In this document: positions 41,617-51,009 of the stretch, one piece after another
Layout of the letters: the number at the start of each line of letters is the position of its first letter
How positions within the stretch are numbered: the first letter of the stretch is position 1
Source of the DNA: Verrucomicrobiota bacterium
GTDB lineage: Bacteria > Verrucomicrobiota > Verrucomicrobiia > Opitutales > UBA2995
Direction: 5' to 3'
NCBI GenBank assembly: GCA_027622555.1
Contig: JAQBYJ010000028.1
Location: 1-59,357 of the forward strand
DNA: 59,357 nucleotides
Translations under genes and position numbers: made by a program
Notes under the pieces: model-generated
Seen by the model: only the letters and a program-made list of their open reading frames with translations
Databases searched by the model: none
What the model was told of the DNA's origin: nothing

Positions 41617-43563
41617 ATGTCCCAATCCGAAGAAAAACCATTACTGCCGACCCTAAAAGGCCCTGCTGATGTTAAAGCACTGGCGAAGAATCAACTGGAG
41701 CAATTGGCCCAGGAAATTCGTGACCTAATTATCGAAGTGACTGCAGCGAATGGGGGGCACATCGGACCAAATCTGGGGGTCGTCGAGCTAACCATCATGT
41801 TACACCGTGTTTTCAACAGCCCGGAGGACCCGTTTGTATTTGATGTAGCTCATCAAGGCTACGTACATAAGTTACTTACCGGTCGACAAGGTGCAGCATT
41901 TGAAAAACTCCGCCAAACTGGAGGACTGAGTGGATTTTTAAATCGCGCTGAGAGTGAATACGACAGTTACGGGGCTGGCCATGCGGGCACTGCTCTTTCA
42001 GCTGCATTGGGTATGGCAACTGCTCGGGACCTCAATGGCACCGATGAAAATGTGGTCGCGGTAATAGGTGATGCGACACTGACTTGTGGAATCGCCCTGG
42101 AAGCGTTGAACAACATCGTTCAATCCACCAAAAAGATGGTGGTGATCCTAAACGACAATGAATGGTCTATCGCTAAAAACGTTGGAGCCATTTCGAAGTA
42201 TCTGGGGGAGCTGATCACCAACCCGACCTACAACCGTTTGCACCACGACCTGGAAGGATTCTTGAAAAAGATTCCGGGCGGAGATTCTCTGATCCAACTA
42301 GGAGGAAAGATGAAAAAAGAAGCCAAGGACTTCTTTGTACCTTCATCTCTGTTTGAGAAACTGGGGCTGCGTTACCTGGGTCCGATCGATGGTCACGACT
42401 TTGATCTTTTAAAGAAATACCTGGAATTTGCCCGAACCTCTCCCGAGTCAGTGCTGCTGCACGTAATAACTCAAAAAGGTCGAGGATATGATATAGCCAT
42501 AAATCAACCCGAGCGCTTTCACGGGGCAAGTCCGTTTGATCCTGAAACCGGCAAATCTCTTCCTTCAAAGCCCAATTCTCCGCCTAACTATCAAAATGTC
42601 TTTGGTGAACATTTGAGCAAACTGGCCAGGAAAGATAAGGACATTATCGGCATCACAGCTGCGATGCCTTCCGGAACAGGGCTAAACATTTTTCAGAAAG
42701 AGCTACCGGGACAATTTTTTGATGTCGGAATTGCCGAAGAACATGCGGTGTTGTTTGCCGCCGGATTGGCAACAAAAGGGAAAAAACCCGTCGTTGCTAT
42801 TTACTCCACATTCCTACAACGAGCCTACGATCCTATTATCCACGATGTCTGCCTACAAAATCTTCCCGTTGTTTTTTGTATGGATCGTGCGGGACTTTCT
42901 CCGAATGATGGGCCGACACACCACGGCCTGTTTGATTTATCCTACCTTCGCTGTGTTCCCAACGCGGTAATCATGCAGCCAAAAGATGAAGACGAACAAG
43001 TGGATATGCTTTATTCTGCAATCAAATACGAACGACCCACCTTTATTCGGTGGCCTAGAGGAGCAGCCATAGGGACCCCAATTAAGAGTCAACCGGCCAT
43101 GGTTGAAATGGGGAAAGCTGAGATAATTCGAGAAGGCGCAGATATTCAATTATGGGCACTCGGTCCTTGGGTAGAAGACTGCAAACGATTGGCCCCCGTT
43201 ATAGCAGAAACTTTCAATGTTAGTGTCGGAGTTGTGAATGCGCGCTTTGCAAAACCACTTGATCAGTCGCTACTCGAGATACAAAGCAAGCGAGCACAGA
43301 TGATTGTGACCTTTGAAGACAACGTGATTCAAGGCGGATTCGGAAGCGGCGTCCTCGAAGCAATCAACGAATTAAATATTAAGACGTCCGTTCTTAGAAT
43401 CGGTTGGCCTGATAATTTTGTCGAACACGGTTCATCAGTGAATCAGCTCAGATTGGAAAACGGACTGGATGATGCATCGATATTAGGCAAAATTGAAGAC
43501 CGTATCAGGAAGCTTTTAGGGATTACCCGCACAAATACTATAAGCTCAGCTGGTAGAGACTAA
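41617..43563 (+). CDS. dxs: 1-deoxy-D-xylulose-5-phosphate synthase
   Basis: The ATG at 41617 gives 648 residues, the normal length. The TTG at 41554 lies inside xseB and is rejected. Thiamine diphosphate and catalytic segments are present: GGHIGPNLGVVELT, FDVAHQGYVHKLLTGR, DVGIAEEHAVLFAAGLA, STFLQRAYDPIIHD and DRAGLSPNDGPTHHG. Two usual DXS motifs differ: GH-SSTS is GHAGTALS, and GDGALTGGM is GDATLTCGI. The Glu of AEEHAV remains. The enzyme makes DXP from pyruvate and glyceraldehyde 3-phosphate, the first step of the MEP pathway. It may belong to a diverged DXS clade. Confidence 0.92.
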   Translation: MSQSEEKPLLPTLKGPADVKALAKNQLEQLAQEIRDLIIEVTAANGGHIGPNLGVVELTIMLHRVFNSPEDPFVFDVAHQGYVHKLLTGRQGAAFEKLRQTGGLSGFLNRAESEYDSYGAGHAGTALSAALGMATARDLNGTDENVVAVIGDATLTCGIALEALNNIVQSTKKMVVILNDNEWSIAKNVGAISKYLGELITNPTYNRLHHDLEGFLKKIPGGDSLIQLGGKMKKEAKDFFVPSSLFEKLGLRYLGPIDGHDFDLLKKYLEFARTSPESVLLHVITQKGRGYDIAINQPERFHGASPFDPETGKSLPSKPNSPPNYQNVFGEHLSKLARKDKDIIGITAAMPSGTGLNIFQKELPGQFFDVGIAEEHAVLFAAGLATKGKKPVVAIYSTFLQRAYDPIIHDVCLQNLPVVFCMDRAGLSPNDGPTHHGLFDLSYLRCVPNAVIMQPKDEDEQVDMLYSAIKYERPTFIRWPRGAAIGTPIKSQPAMVEMGKAEIIREGADIQLWALGPWVEDCKRLAPVIAETFNVSVGVVNARFAKPLDQSLLEIQSKRAQMIVTFEDNVIQGGFGSGVLEAINELNIKTSVLRIGWPDNFVEHGSSVNQLRLENGLDDASILGKIEDRIRKLLGITRTNTISSAGRD

Positions 43564-43593
43564 TTCACATTCTCTAAAATTTAGGAATAAATT

Positions 43594-43625
43594 TTTGTTG
43601 AGTAATAGATTGTAAACTCAACAAA
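43594..43625. promoter_or_regulatory. Inverted repeat, candidate operator of the HTH gene
   Basis: TTTGTTGAGT (43594-43603) and ACTCAACAAA (43616-43625) are perfect 10-bp complements with a 12-base spacer (centre-to-centre about 22 bp, two helical turns). No T-run follows on either strand, so it is not a typical terminator. It lies about 110 bp upstream of the HTH gene start and just upstream of its candidate promoter. Confidence 0.6.
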
Positions 43626-43682
43626 CCGATATAAATTTAGCGGTGAATCTTGCGTTAATGGATTTTCCGATAGGAATCTGTT

Positions 43683-43710
43683 TTGACTCAGGAAAGTTAC
43701 TGAACATACT
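43683..43710 (+). promoter_or_regulatory. Candidate promoter of the HTH gene
   Basis: TTGACT (43683-43688) and CATACT (43705-43710) lie 16 bases apart, 22 bases before the ATG at 43733. The -35 box has one and the -10 box two differences from consensus. Confidence 0.45.
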
Positions 43711-43732
43711 AGAACATCTTACCAATCCGTAA

Positions 43733-44194
43733 ATGAGTTTATTCTCCACTCGTCTGCGTATCATTCTGGAAAAGAATGGTATAAATCAGGTTGAGTTGGC
43801 AAAGCGCACCAACTTAACGCCGTCACAAGTACACAATTATCTTCATCAAAACTTCAGGTCTATTACCAAGGAGCATCTTGCTGCTATAATAATAGAATGT
43901 TCAGAAGATAACAGTGAACGAGCTGAATTGGCTAAGTCTTATCTGCTGGATGTCACCCCCGACTCAGTTAAGAACTACCTGGAAATCACTCCTTTGGAAA
44001 AACCTCAGGAGGATCAAAATTGGTTCTTTGAAGTCGATCGGCTTCCTGCGGCATTTAAGAAGGAATTTGAAAAACTGTACAAGATGTGCGCGGAATCCGC
44101 TGAGGCTCGAGACTTCACGAAAGACTTCACGTCGAGCCTGGCTGTGATACTTAAAAAGCCACAATACTTACCTAATAGAAAAGTTAAGGGTTAG
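43733..44194 (+). CDS. XRE-like helix-turn-helix regulator
   Basis: This 153-residue protein has an N-terminal helix-turn-helix (NGINQVELAKRTNLTPSQVHNYLHQ, residues about 15-39) of the Cro/CI type. The rest, about 110 residues, is charged and helical, with no metal or ligand motif. It would bind DNA as a dimer. A strong inverted repeat and a plausible promoter lie upstream, suggesting autoregulation. It stands alone between dxs and hemF, with no phage genes near. I cannot say what it controls. Confidence 0.8.
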   Translation: MSLFSTRLRIILEKNGINQVELAKRTNLTPSQVHNYLHQNFRSITKEHLAAIIIECSEDNSERAELAKSYLLDVTPDSVKNYLEITPLEKPQEDQNWFFEVDRLPAAFKKEFEKLYKMCAESAEARDFTKDFTSSLAVILKKPQYLPNRKVKG

Positions 44195-44212
44195 CTTTAA
44201 TTTTCCCTTTTT

Positions 44213-44240
44213 AATGACGGGCCTCTGGGTCCGTCATTTC
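44213..44240 (+). terminator. Hairpin after the HTH gene, likely terminator
   Basis: AATGACGG (44213-44220) pairs with CCGTCATT (44231-44238), continued inward by one G-T and two G-C pairs, closing a 4-base loop. Only a short T-rich stretch follows, so termination may be partial. Confidence 0.5.
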
Positions 44241-44245
44241 CTTGT

Positions 44246-44259
44246 ACAATAAGTATTGT
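44246..44259. promoter_or_regulatory. Short palindrome upstream of hemF
   Basis: ACAATA and TATTGT are perfect complements around a 2-base centre, within the region that should contain the hemF promoter, about 95 bp before the start codon. It could be an operator, but such short palindromes also arise by chance. Confidence 0.3.
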
Positions 44260-44353
44260 TCCGGACATGATGGAATAATGAAGATTCTGAGCGAAGAGTT
44301 GCGTTTTATAGACCATTGATTTTCCTCCTAGCTCATTGATCCTCTTCAACTAG

Positions 44354-45286
<933 letters not shown>

Positions 45287-45289
<3 letters not shown>

Positions 45290-45312
45290 TTTTGTTTGGC
45301 AAAACAAAATCA
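45287..45312 (+). other. A/T-rich hairpin at the hemF-hemE junction
   Basis: TGATTTTGTTT (45287-45297) pairs exactly with AAACAAAATCA (45302-45312) around loop GGCA, 11 base pairs. It begins at the hemF stop codon. It is A/T rich and has no T-tract, so it is not a classical terminator. A role in mRNA stability or translational coupling of hemE is possible. Confidence 0.6.
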
Positions 45313-45353
45313 CCCACCTTTTCTAAACGGCTATCTTGGAAACGATCCACCCT

Positions 45354-46379
45354 ATGAATTACAGAGAACGATTTTTAGCCGCCGCACACTGCCAACCCGT
45401 TGACAGAACACCTGTCTGGCTCATGCGGCAAGCAGGCCGATCTTTGCCAGAATATCGTGAGCTGAAAGAGCGTTATTCATTTTTAGAACTTGCGCAAACT
45501 CCTGAGTTGGCTGTCGAGGTAACACTCCAACCAATCCGAAGATTTGATTACGATGCAGCCATCTTATTCAGCGACATCCTGGTAATCCCCGAAGCGATGG
45601 GTCAGCCCTACTCTTTCCGTGAACAGGGTGGAATTCAAATGGACTTTGCGGTTCGTTCACGTGCCGACATCGATCGACTTACCATAAACTCGGTAACGGA
45701 ACGTCTTGATTATGTAAGGGCAGCGTTAGAAATACTTCGGAAAGAACTATCCGATCAACGAGCTCTTTTGGGATTTGCAGGATCCCCCTGGACCCTAGCG
45801 ACCTACATGGTGGAGGGCGGCTCATCCAAGGATTATAAAGTTGTTTTGGATATGTATCAGAATAACCGTGACGATTTTGAAGTCCTGATGACAAAGATCA
45901 CGGACGCGCTGATTGAATATTATAAAATGCAGATCAATGCAGGCGTAGACGCGGTACAAATTTTCGACTCTTGGGGAGGGATTCTACAAGGGGATGACTA
46001 CATGGAAGGTTCGTTAAAGTGGATCATTAGAATTATCGAAGCCATCCGGGAAGAAATTCCAGTTATTCTGTTCGCCAAAGGTTGCGCCGAGCACATGTCA
46101 CAACTTTGCCAAACTGGAGCTCAAATCATAGGCCTGGATTGGACAGTAGATATTGGAGAAATATCTAAAGAGATTCCCAACCATATAGCTATTCAAGGAA
46201 ACTTGGATCCCATGATTTTAAACGGCACCTGGGATGTTACTCGCAGAGAAACTCAAAAAATACTGGATTCAATGCGAGGAAGACCCGGACACATTTTTAA
46301 TCTGGGACACGGTATCGACAAAGATGCCAAGTTAGAAAACGTCGAAGCGCTTCTCGATACAGTAAGATCTGGACCCTGA
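45354..46379 (+). CDS. hemE: Uroporphyrinogen decarboxylase
   Basis: The ATG at 45354 gives 341 residues. The longer TTG frame from 45336 is rejected. PVWLMRQAGRSLPEYRELKE near residue 18, LFSDILVIPEAMG near residue 70, GFAGSPWTLATYMVEGG near residue 135 and FNLGHGI near residue 320 are diagnostic, and the Arg and Asp residues of the substrate pocket in these stretches are present. The enzyme removes four carboxyls from uroporphyrinogen III, giving coproporphyrinogen III, the substrate of HemF. It forms a likely operon with hemF. The stop is 5 bp from the convergent crystallin-like gene. Confidence 0.97.
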   Translation: MNYRERFLAAAHCQPVDRTPVWLMRQAGRSLPEYRELKERYSFLELAQTPELAVEVTLQPIRRFDYDAAILFSDILVIPEAMGQPYSFREQGGIQMDFAVRSRADIDRLTINSVTERLDYVRAALEILRKELSDQRALLGFAGSPWTLATYMVEGGSSKDYKVVLDMYQNNRDDFEVLMTKITDALIEYYKMQINAGVDAVQIFDSWGGILQGDDYMEGSLKWIIRIIEAIREEIPVILFAKGCAEHMSQLCQTGAQIIGLDWTVDIGEISKEIPNHIAIQGNLDPMILNGTWDVTRRETQKILDSMRGRPGHIFNLGHGIDKDAKLENVEALLDTVRSGP

Positions 46380-46384
46380 ATTAA

Positions 46385-48181
46385 TCAGCGGGGTGAATTT
46401 ACAATCACTGAACTGATTGTGCCAACAAAAGGGCCTAGCTCACCCGCAAGGCTCAAATTCTCAACACTGTTATTAAGTGCTATGGCTTGTCCCGAAAAAT
46501 CCCGGTCAGTGTAAAGAAATACTTCCGCACCCCCTTCAATCCGGATTGAAGCGACGCTGTTGTCCCAACTTCCAACGAGACCTTTTTTAATGGCAGCTAA
46601 GTCAGCTTCCGAAAATCCTCCAGTAAGTACAATTTGATTTCCCCTAAATCCAGGTTGGTCAAATAAGTGAACCCGGGCATTAACTTGTCCTGAATTCGAT
46701 GGTTGAGGAATTGAAGCTCTCGCTGAATCAATCGGAGCTGGGGGCACTGAATCTTGATACGAAACGGTGGGATCACCAACGGAATAATCAACCTCAGGAT
46801 TTGGGTCACCATAGACGGCATACTCGCCACCTCTGGCTGGTAAATAATTGTGCTCGTCCACGATTCCTTGAAGAACTTCTATCGAAGAAATACGGTCGTT
46901 AAAGCGTCGCATTGAGCTAATACGGCTAAAGTCTATCAGGTCTCCATGAACGAAAATTCTTTCGCCGCCAAATGCCGCATCCGTATGAAGAACAACGGTC
47001 AAGCTTCCGTAGATTTTCAAGGAGGAGATACGGTCATTAAAGGTTTTTGAGTAGTCCAGCTGAATGTCTTTTAAATTGTAGACACTTTCACCGGCATAGA
47101 TCTCGAGGGCTTCGCCACGAAAACTACTATCTTCAAAGAATATGGCATAGCCAACCGCCTCCGCTCGACGTTCCTCACTGAGGACCCTGCTACCATGAGA
47201 AACTGCTGCTGCACCTAAAATAATACTGGTATGAAATGAAGAGTAGGAAGGGTAGCGAGTGGAGTATCTGTCATAATAAATATTATTGTAGTGATCAGAA
47301 CCATAACGTCTCAATGGGCTATTATACCGACTGTAGCTGGTGCGTCTATAGTAGTCGTTGTGACCGTCCCTTCCATAAGAATCATGACCTCTACCATAAT
47401 TTTTGTCGTCATCGTCATGGTCGTGTCGACCACCATCCCCATGCCCTCCTCGATCATTACCGGTTCTGGAATCTGTATCCCGACCCGTTCTAGAATCACT
47501 GCCTGTCTTATTATTTTCGTGACCACCGTTCGAATTGCCACCTCGATTATAACTACCTGTAGAATTTCCCGTACTTCCACTTCCTCTGTTCAAGCTCCCA
47601 GAGGCAATGCTTGGATAGCGTGAATCGCGATCAAAGCCACCATTGGAACTCCCACGATTCCTGGAACTACTTCCGCTACTGCTATCGGAGCCGCTGCTGC
47701 CAGGATTCAAAACGGTGGACGATCCTCTTCGATCTGAGGTGATCGAGGAATTCCTGCTCCCTTCCATCGTGGCTGAACGACCATATCGGTCATCACCGCT
47801 CGTTGTTGTGGTTGTCGGTCTGTTTCGATCGCTGCCACCACCCGTGCTGGGAGTAGTCCGGCTGGTGCGACTGTCGGAGTTGGAAGTACCCGCTGTTGTA
47901 GTAATTCGACTTCTGCTTGTAGAAGGAGTTTTGTTTTGGCTGCTCCTCGGTCTTACGCTACTCTGACTTTGTGAACTGCTGGATGAACTTTGATTCTGTT
48001 CCCTTAGGCGCTGTTGTTGGACTGCGGTTCGATTCGAGACTCCAGTATGTTGATTGCTCTGTGTGCTCCGATTTTGGAAACGTGGATTCGCTTTTTCGTC
48101 TTGGGCTCTAAGAGAATTGGCTAGATATGTCATCGAGACAACCGCTAATAAAACGAGGGTATGCTGTGGTCGTATGCTCAT
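46385..48181 (-). CDS. Secreted low-complexity protein with beta/gamma-crystallin motifs
   Basis: The ATG at 48181 gives 598 residues with a signal peptide (MSIRPQHTLVLLAVVSMTYL, cleavage near residue 26). Residues about 40-300 are low complexity, dominated by Ser, Gly, Arg, Asn, Thr and Asp. The C-terminal half carries four Greek-key-like motifs in two pairs, for example FFEDSSFRGEALEIY ... NDRISSLKI and LFDQPGFRGNQIVL ... DNSVASIRI. The (N/D)-(D/R)-x-(I/V)-S-S steps are the calcium-binding signature of beta/gamma-crystallins. A cell-surface or matrix role is plausible. Many spurious frames are open in the opposite strand because of the composition. Confidence 0.82.
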   Translation of the reverse strand: MSIRPQHTLVLLAVVSMTYLANSLRAQDEKANPRFQNRSTQSNQHTGVSNRTAVQQQRLREQNQSSSSSSQSQSSVRPRSSQNKTPSTSRSRITTTAGTSNSDSRTSRTTPSTGGGSDRNRPTTTTTSGDDRYGRSATMEGSRNSSITSDRRGSSTVLNPGSSGSDSSSGSSSRNRGSSNGGFDRDSRYPSIASGSLNRGSGSTGNSTGSYNRGGNSNGGHENNKTGSDSRTGRDTDSRTGNDRGGHGDGGRHDHDDDDKNYGRGHDSYGRDGHNDYYRRTSYSRYNSPLRRYGSDHYNNIYYDRYSTRYPSYSSFHTSIILGAAAVSHGSRVLSEERRAEAVGYAIFFEDSSFRGEALEIYAGESVYNLKDIQLDYSKTFNDRISSLKIYGSLTVVLHTDAAFGGERIFVHGDLIDFSRISSMRRFNDRISSIEVLQGIVDEHNYLPARGGEYAVYGDPNPEVDYSVGDPTVSYQDSVPPAPIDSARASIPQPSNSGQVNARVHLFDQPGFRGNQIVLTGGFSEADLAAIKKGLVGSWDNSVASIRIEGGAEVFLYTDRDFSGQAIALNNSVENLSLAGELGPFVGTISSVIVNSPR

Positions 48182-48254
48182 GTCGATCAAGGTGAAGATT
48201 AACTGAGGGATTAAACCCCCTGTTAACCAGGTTGTTGCAAATTGAGCCTGAAAA

Positions 48255-49535
48255 CTAACTACCTTCGTGGTAATAGTCAACAATGCCTTCTACCACGCCT
48301 TCAACATATTCAGCATACAAGCTTTGGACATTCCGTCCGTCTACTTCTCTGAGCCCATTATAGTCACCCAATTGGATGCGCTGATAAACCACTCTCGAAT
48401 TGGCGCAATAAGCCTCCAAAAACACCACCGGGCCGACAAACAGCCTGTTCGCCAACAAATTCCTTGCCCACAAATACGGGTTATTTCCCTGATTAGAAGC
48501 ATTTTTCCCTCCATACCTGAATGCCGGTAAGCCATTCACCTTTGCCAACGAATTTGCGACCGCACTGCTTAAAGGGATTTCAATTTCGTGGTTTCTGGAA
48601 AGCAGTTTTCTGAAGAGATGAAAGCGCACATCATCTAAGCCTAATTCGCCAGGCGTGTATGTTCCGTGAACGATGACATGCATGTGGTTTTCCTCTGCCA
48701 AAACCTGCTGTGTCTCTTCCAACCAAGGAGCCACATTAAAATGTACGGCAATCGTAAGATCCGGTTTCACCTCCTCATTAATGAGTTTAGCCCGGGCCTG
48801 AATTTCGCTCACTCGATAAAACAACATTTCTGCGCGAAGTTGAATTCGTTTTTTAAACCAATCGGAATCCCACGGCGTAACCGTTAGAAAACGCCCGTCA
48901 CCATCCAAATAAAGCCGCTTCTCAATTATACTGGCTTCTTCAATAAAGTCTTTGGCCCGTCTCTCTGTCAGTGGCTGAGCATCCTTTCTTATAAGACGAA
49001 CTGTTGCCCCAAGAGCTTCTAAAGCGATACTCAGTTTGCGCGATACGATTAAAGTTAGGTCCCCTTCTTTGATGGGAGGGTCGTCACCGATTTTGAAATG
49101 TCTCTCTTCCAATTCAGAAAAATCACCTCCGATATGCCCAGGATCAATGGCAATAATCAATCCATCGAGTGATTTACCATTTTGTTCAGCCACTTTGACG
49201 ACAGAGGTGGCTTGCTGTTCTTCAACCTGTACCGATGGCGCAAAACGAAAATGGTAATATTGATCGCCTTCATCCTCGTTCATCTTGATACGTGCATAGC
49301 CCGTTTGTACGGACACAAATTTATCATTATAGCCGTAGGGCAAGTATAAGGTCTCAAGTGCTGCGACAAATTCTTCACGGCTCATTGTTTCCTGGTAAAC
49401 ATCCAGGGAATTCCAATCAGGATCTTCTCCAAGCATACCGAGCTTATAACCCTGCAAAGCACCGGGCCAGATCAGACATTGGCTCGACAATAAAAGGACT
49501 CCGAAAAAAGTTCTCCCCAATTTACTCCCGTTCAT
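48255..49535 (-). CDS. N-acetylmuramoyl-L-alanine amidase (Amidase_3)
   Basis: The ATG at 49535 gives 426 residues with a signal peptide (FFGVLLLSSQCLIWPGALQG). The frame also opens upstream. The Amidase_3 zinc site is visible: IIAIDPGHIGGD near residue 130, a Glu in IKEGDLTLIVS, and the third ligand in LTIAVHFNVAP near residue 260. The catalytic Glu is expected in VFLEAYCANSR. It cleaves the amide between MurNAc and the peptide in peptidoglycan during cell separation. Residues 25-125 form an N-terminal domain without a recognised fold. It is divergent from the LOG gene. Confidence 0.9.
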   Translation of the reverse strand: MNGSKLGRTFFGVLLLSSQCLIWPGALQGYKLGMLGEDPDWNSLDVYQETMSREEFVAALETLYLPYGYNDKFVSVQTGYARIKMNEDEGDQYYHFRFAPSVQVEEQQATSVVKVAEQNGKSLDGLIIAIDPGHIGGDFSELEERHFKIGDDPPIKEGDLTLIVSRKLSIALEALGATVRLIRKDAQPLTERRAKDFIEEASIIEKRLYLDGDGRFLTVTPWDSDWFKKRIQLRAEMLFYRVSEIQARAKLINEEVKPDLTIAVHFNVAPWLEETQQVLAEENHMHVIVHGTYTPGELGLDDVRFHLFRKLLSRNHEIEIPLSSAVANSLAKVNGLPAFRYGGKNASNQGNNPYLWARNLLANRLFVGPVVFLEAYCANSRVVYQRIQLGDYNGLREVDGRNVQSLYAEYVEGVVEGIVDYYHEGS

Positions 49536-49630
49536 CACACCTGAAAGCTGTCGATTTGATAGATCCCACTGCAATGCTTTTCTCTCTTTCCGATATTGCC
49601 AATGATGCTGACCTTTCCATAAACCCAAGC

Positions 49631-50194
49631 ATGATCAAACGGGTATGTGTATACTGTGCATCCTCAAAGGATTCCAATGAAACGTTTTTGGAAAACGCTT
49701 ATTCTCTAGGCAGATTTCTGGCAGAACAAGGGATGACGACGGTTTATGGCTCTGGAGGTACAGGCTTAATGGGAAGATTGGCGGATGGCGCATTAGATCA
49801 TGGGGGGCACGTTATCGGTATTATTCCTGAGTTTATGATCGATCGAGAATGGGCGCATAAAGGAGTATCGGAACAGATTAAGGTTCAAACAATGCACGAA
49901 CGAAAGGAGCAAATGGAAAAACAATCCGACGCATTTGTAATCTTACCTGGAGGCTGTGGAACTTTCGAAGAAGCGATGGAGATCATTACTTGGAAACGAC
50001 TTGAGCTTCACAACAAACCTATTTGCGTGGCCAATTTGTGGAGTTTCTATGATCCCTTTATTCAATTATTTGAAAATAGTATTCGCGACCGATTCTTGCG
50101 CCCTGAGCATTTAAAACTTTTCGATATTCGCGAATCCATAGAACAAGTACAGGATTGGTTGATCTCCGATGACCGCTCCTCTATGATACCCTAA
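49631..50194 (+). CDS. LOG family protein (nucleotide 5'-monophosphate phosphoribohydrolase-like)
   Basis: The ATG at 49631 gives 187 residues, starting MIKRVCVYCASS, the conserved LOG opening (GSSxGxxxxY-type, here CASSKDSNETF). A longer frame from 49292 lies antisense to the amidase gene and is rejected. YGSGGTGLMGRLADGAL near residue 40 and the catalytic VILPGGCGTFEEAMEI near residue 100 are the diagnostic PGGxGTxxE. LOG enzymes release bases from nucleoside 5'-monophosphates such as cytokinin or AMP. The intended substrate here is unknown. It is divergent from the amidase gene. Confidence 0.94.
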   Translation: MIKRVCVYCASSKDSNETFLENAYSLGRFLAEQGMTTVYGSGGTGLMGRLADGALDHGGHVIGIIPEFMIDREWAHKGVSEQIKVQTMHERKEQMEKQSDAFVILPGGCGTFEEAMEIITWKRLELHNKPICVANLWSFYDPFIQLFENSIRDRFLRPEHLKLFDIRESIEQVQDWLISDDRSSMIP

Positions 50195-50252
50195 AAACAT
50201 GAACAAGAAAAAGGTTGTTTAACGCTTAACGGCACTTACTGTTCAAAATATT

Positions 50253-50579
50253 ATGTGGTTAATGACTCAACACGGTTTGTACTCAGTTATTGAAGATAAG
50301 GAGCCAGGATATTTGCTGATTCGCACAAGAAGGCAACATGATCTCGAAAATCTTGCCAACTTAGTAACGTTTAAAACAGAGATAAAGCAATCTGACGCTG
50401 CTGACTATCGTTATTCAATACGGTTGAAACGAGGCTCAGCTCGGCGCCTACTTGCCGCAACATTTGATCATATCAACTATCCGAATTTCCGCGATGCGAT
50501 TTCAAAGACACCCGATCAAAGAGAAAAGTTTTTTTCTTACCGACAGATTTGGTCAACCTTATCGCCGAAAAAGTTTTAG
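50253..50579 (+). CDS. Conserved hypothetical protein
   Basis: This 108-residue protein begins MWLMTQHGLYSVIEDKEPGY and contains DYRYSIRLKRG near residue 50 and DHINYPNFRDAI near residue 72. The pattern M-W-(L/I)-x-T-x-x-G-(F/L)-(Y/F)-S followed by YRY and INYPNFK recurs in small bacterial proteins of unknown function, so I regard it as a real family. It is soluble with no signal. It stands 58 bp after the LOG gene and ahead of a 430-bp gap. No function is proposed. Confidence 0.78.
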   Translation: MWLMTQHGLYSVIEDKEPGYLLIRTRRQHDLENLANLVTFKTEIKQSDAADYRYSIRLKRGSARRLLAATFDHINYPNFRDAISKTPDQREKFFSYRQIWSTLSPKKF

Positions 50580-51009
50580 GATTCCCCCTTCAATTCTATG
50601 GACAGTCAATGGGAAGGCTCAAAGACGACGTTCAATGGTAGTGGGGTATCGATAATAGGAAGACAACTGAACATCCTTACGAGTAGACTGAAAGGGATTA
50701 CGGGCTGACTGAATAGAGTATCCAGTCATTTCCTTTTTAAGGGAGAGTATCCTGGTCGCCAAACCGTTGAGTCTACTGCCGAGTTTAATCTTCATCTATA
50801 AAAAGGTTTAGTGGGTTGCTTCGAATAAAATACATCAAGTGTGAGCATCCCAGGGGGCAGGAGGTTTCCAGAGAATGTCTCCGTTTTTAACAATTTCATA
50901 ATACAATGGGGTGCCAACTCAGCACCTTTCAAAATTGAAGACTGTGTAAGATACTACAAACGAAAGGAAATCATTGTAATCTCACAGGAAATTGGGATTT
51001 AACTCTTTC
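50580..51009. other. Intergenic region, no convincing gene
   Basis: About 430 bases separate the small hypothetical gene from the TPR-AAA gene. A 58-codon frame on the minus strand (50619-50795) is basic, lacks a ribosome binding site and resembles no family. A Gly-rich purine stretch (GGGGGCAGGAGG) lies near 50855. No terminator, tRNA or known riboswitch was recognised. A leader RNA cannot be ruled out because the distance to the next start is unusual. Confidence 0.4.

Noticed and set aside
43733-44194. Prophage remnant signalled by a CI-like regulator
   Set aside because: No integrase, terminase, att site or other phage genes are nearby, and the neighbours are dxs and hemF.
46597-47966. 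Several long frames opposite the crystallin-like gene
   Set aside because: They arise from the Ser/Gly/Arg-rich codons of the real gene and have repetitive, unlikely products.
49292-49630. Long N-terminal extension of the LOG-family gene
   Set aside because: The extension is antisense to the amidase gene and is not found in LOG proteins. The conserved start is at 49631.
50619-50795. 58-codon minus-strand frame in the gap before the TPR-AAA gene
   Set aside because: It is basic, unrecognised and lacks a ribosome binding site.
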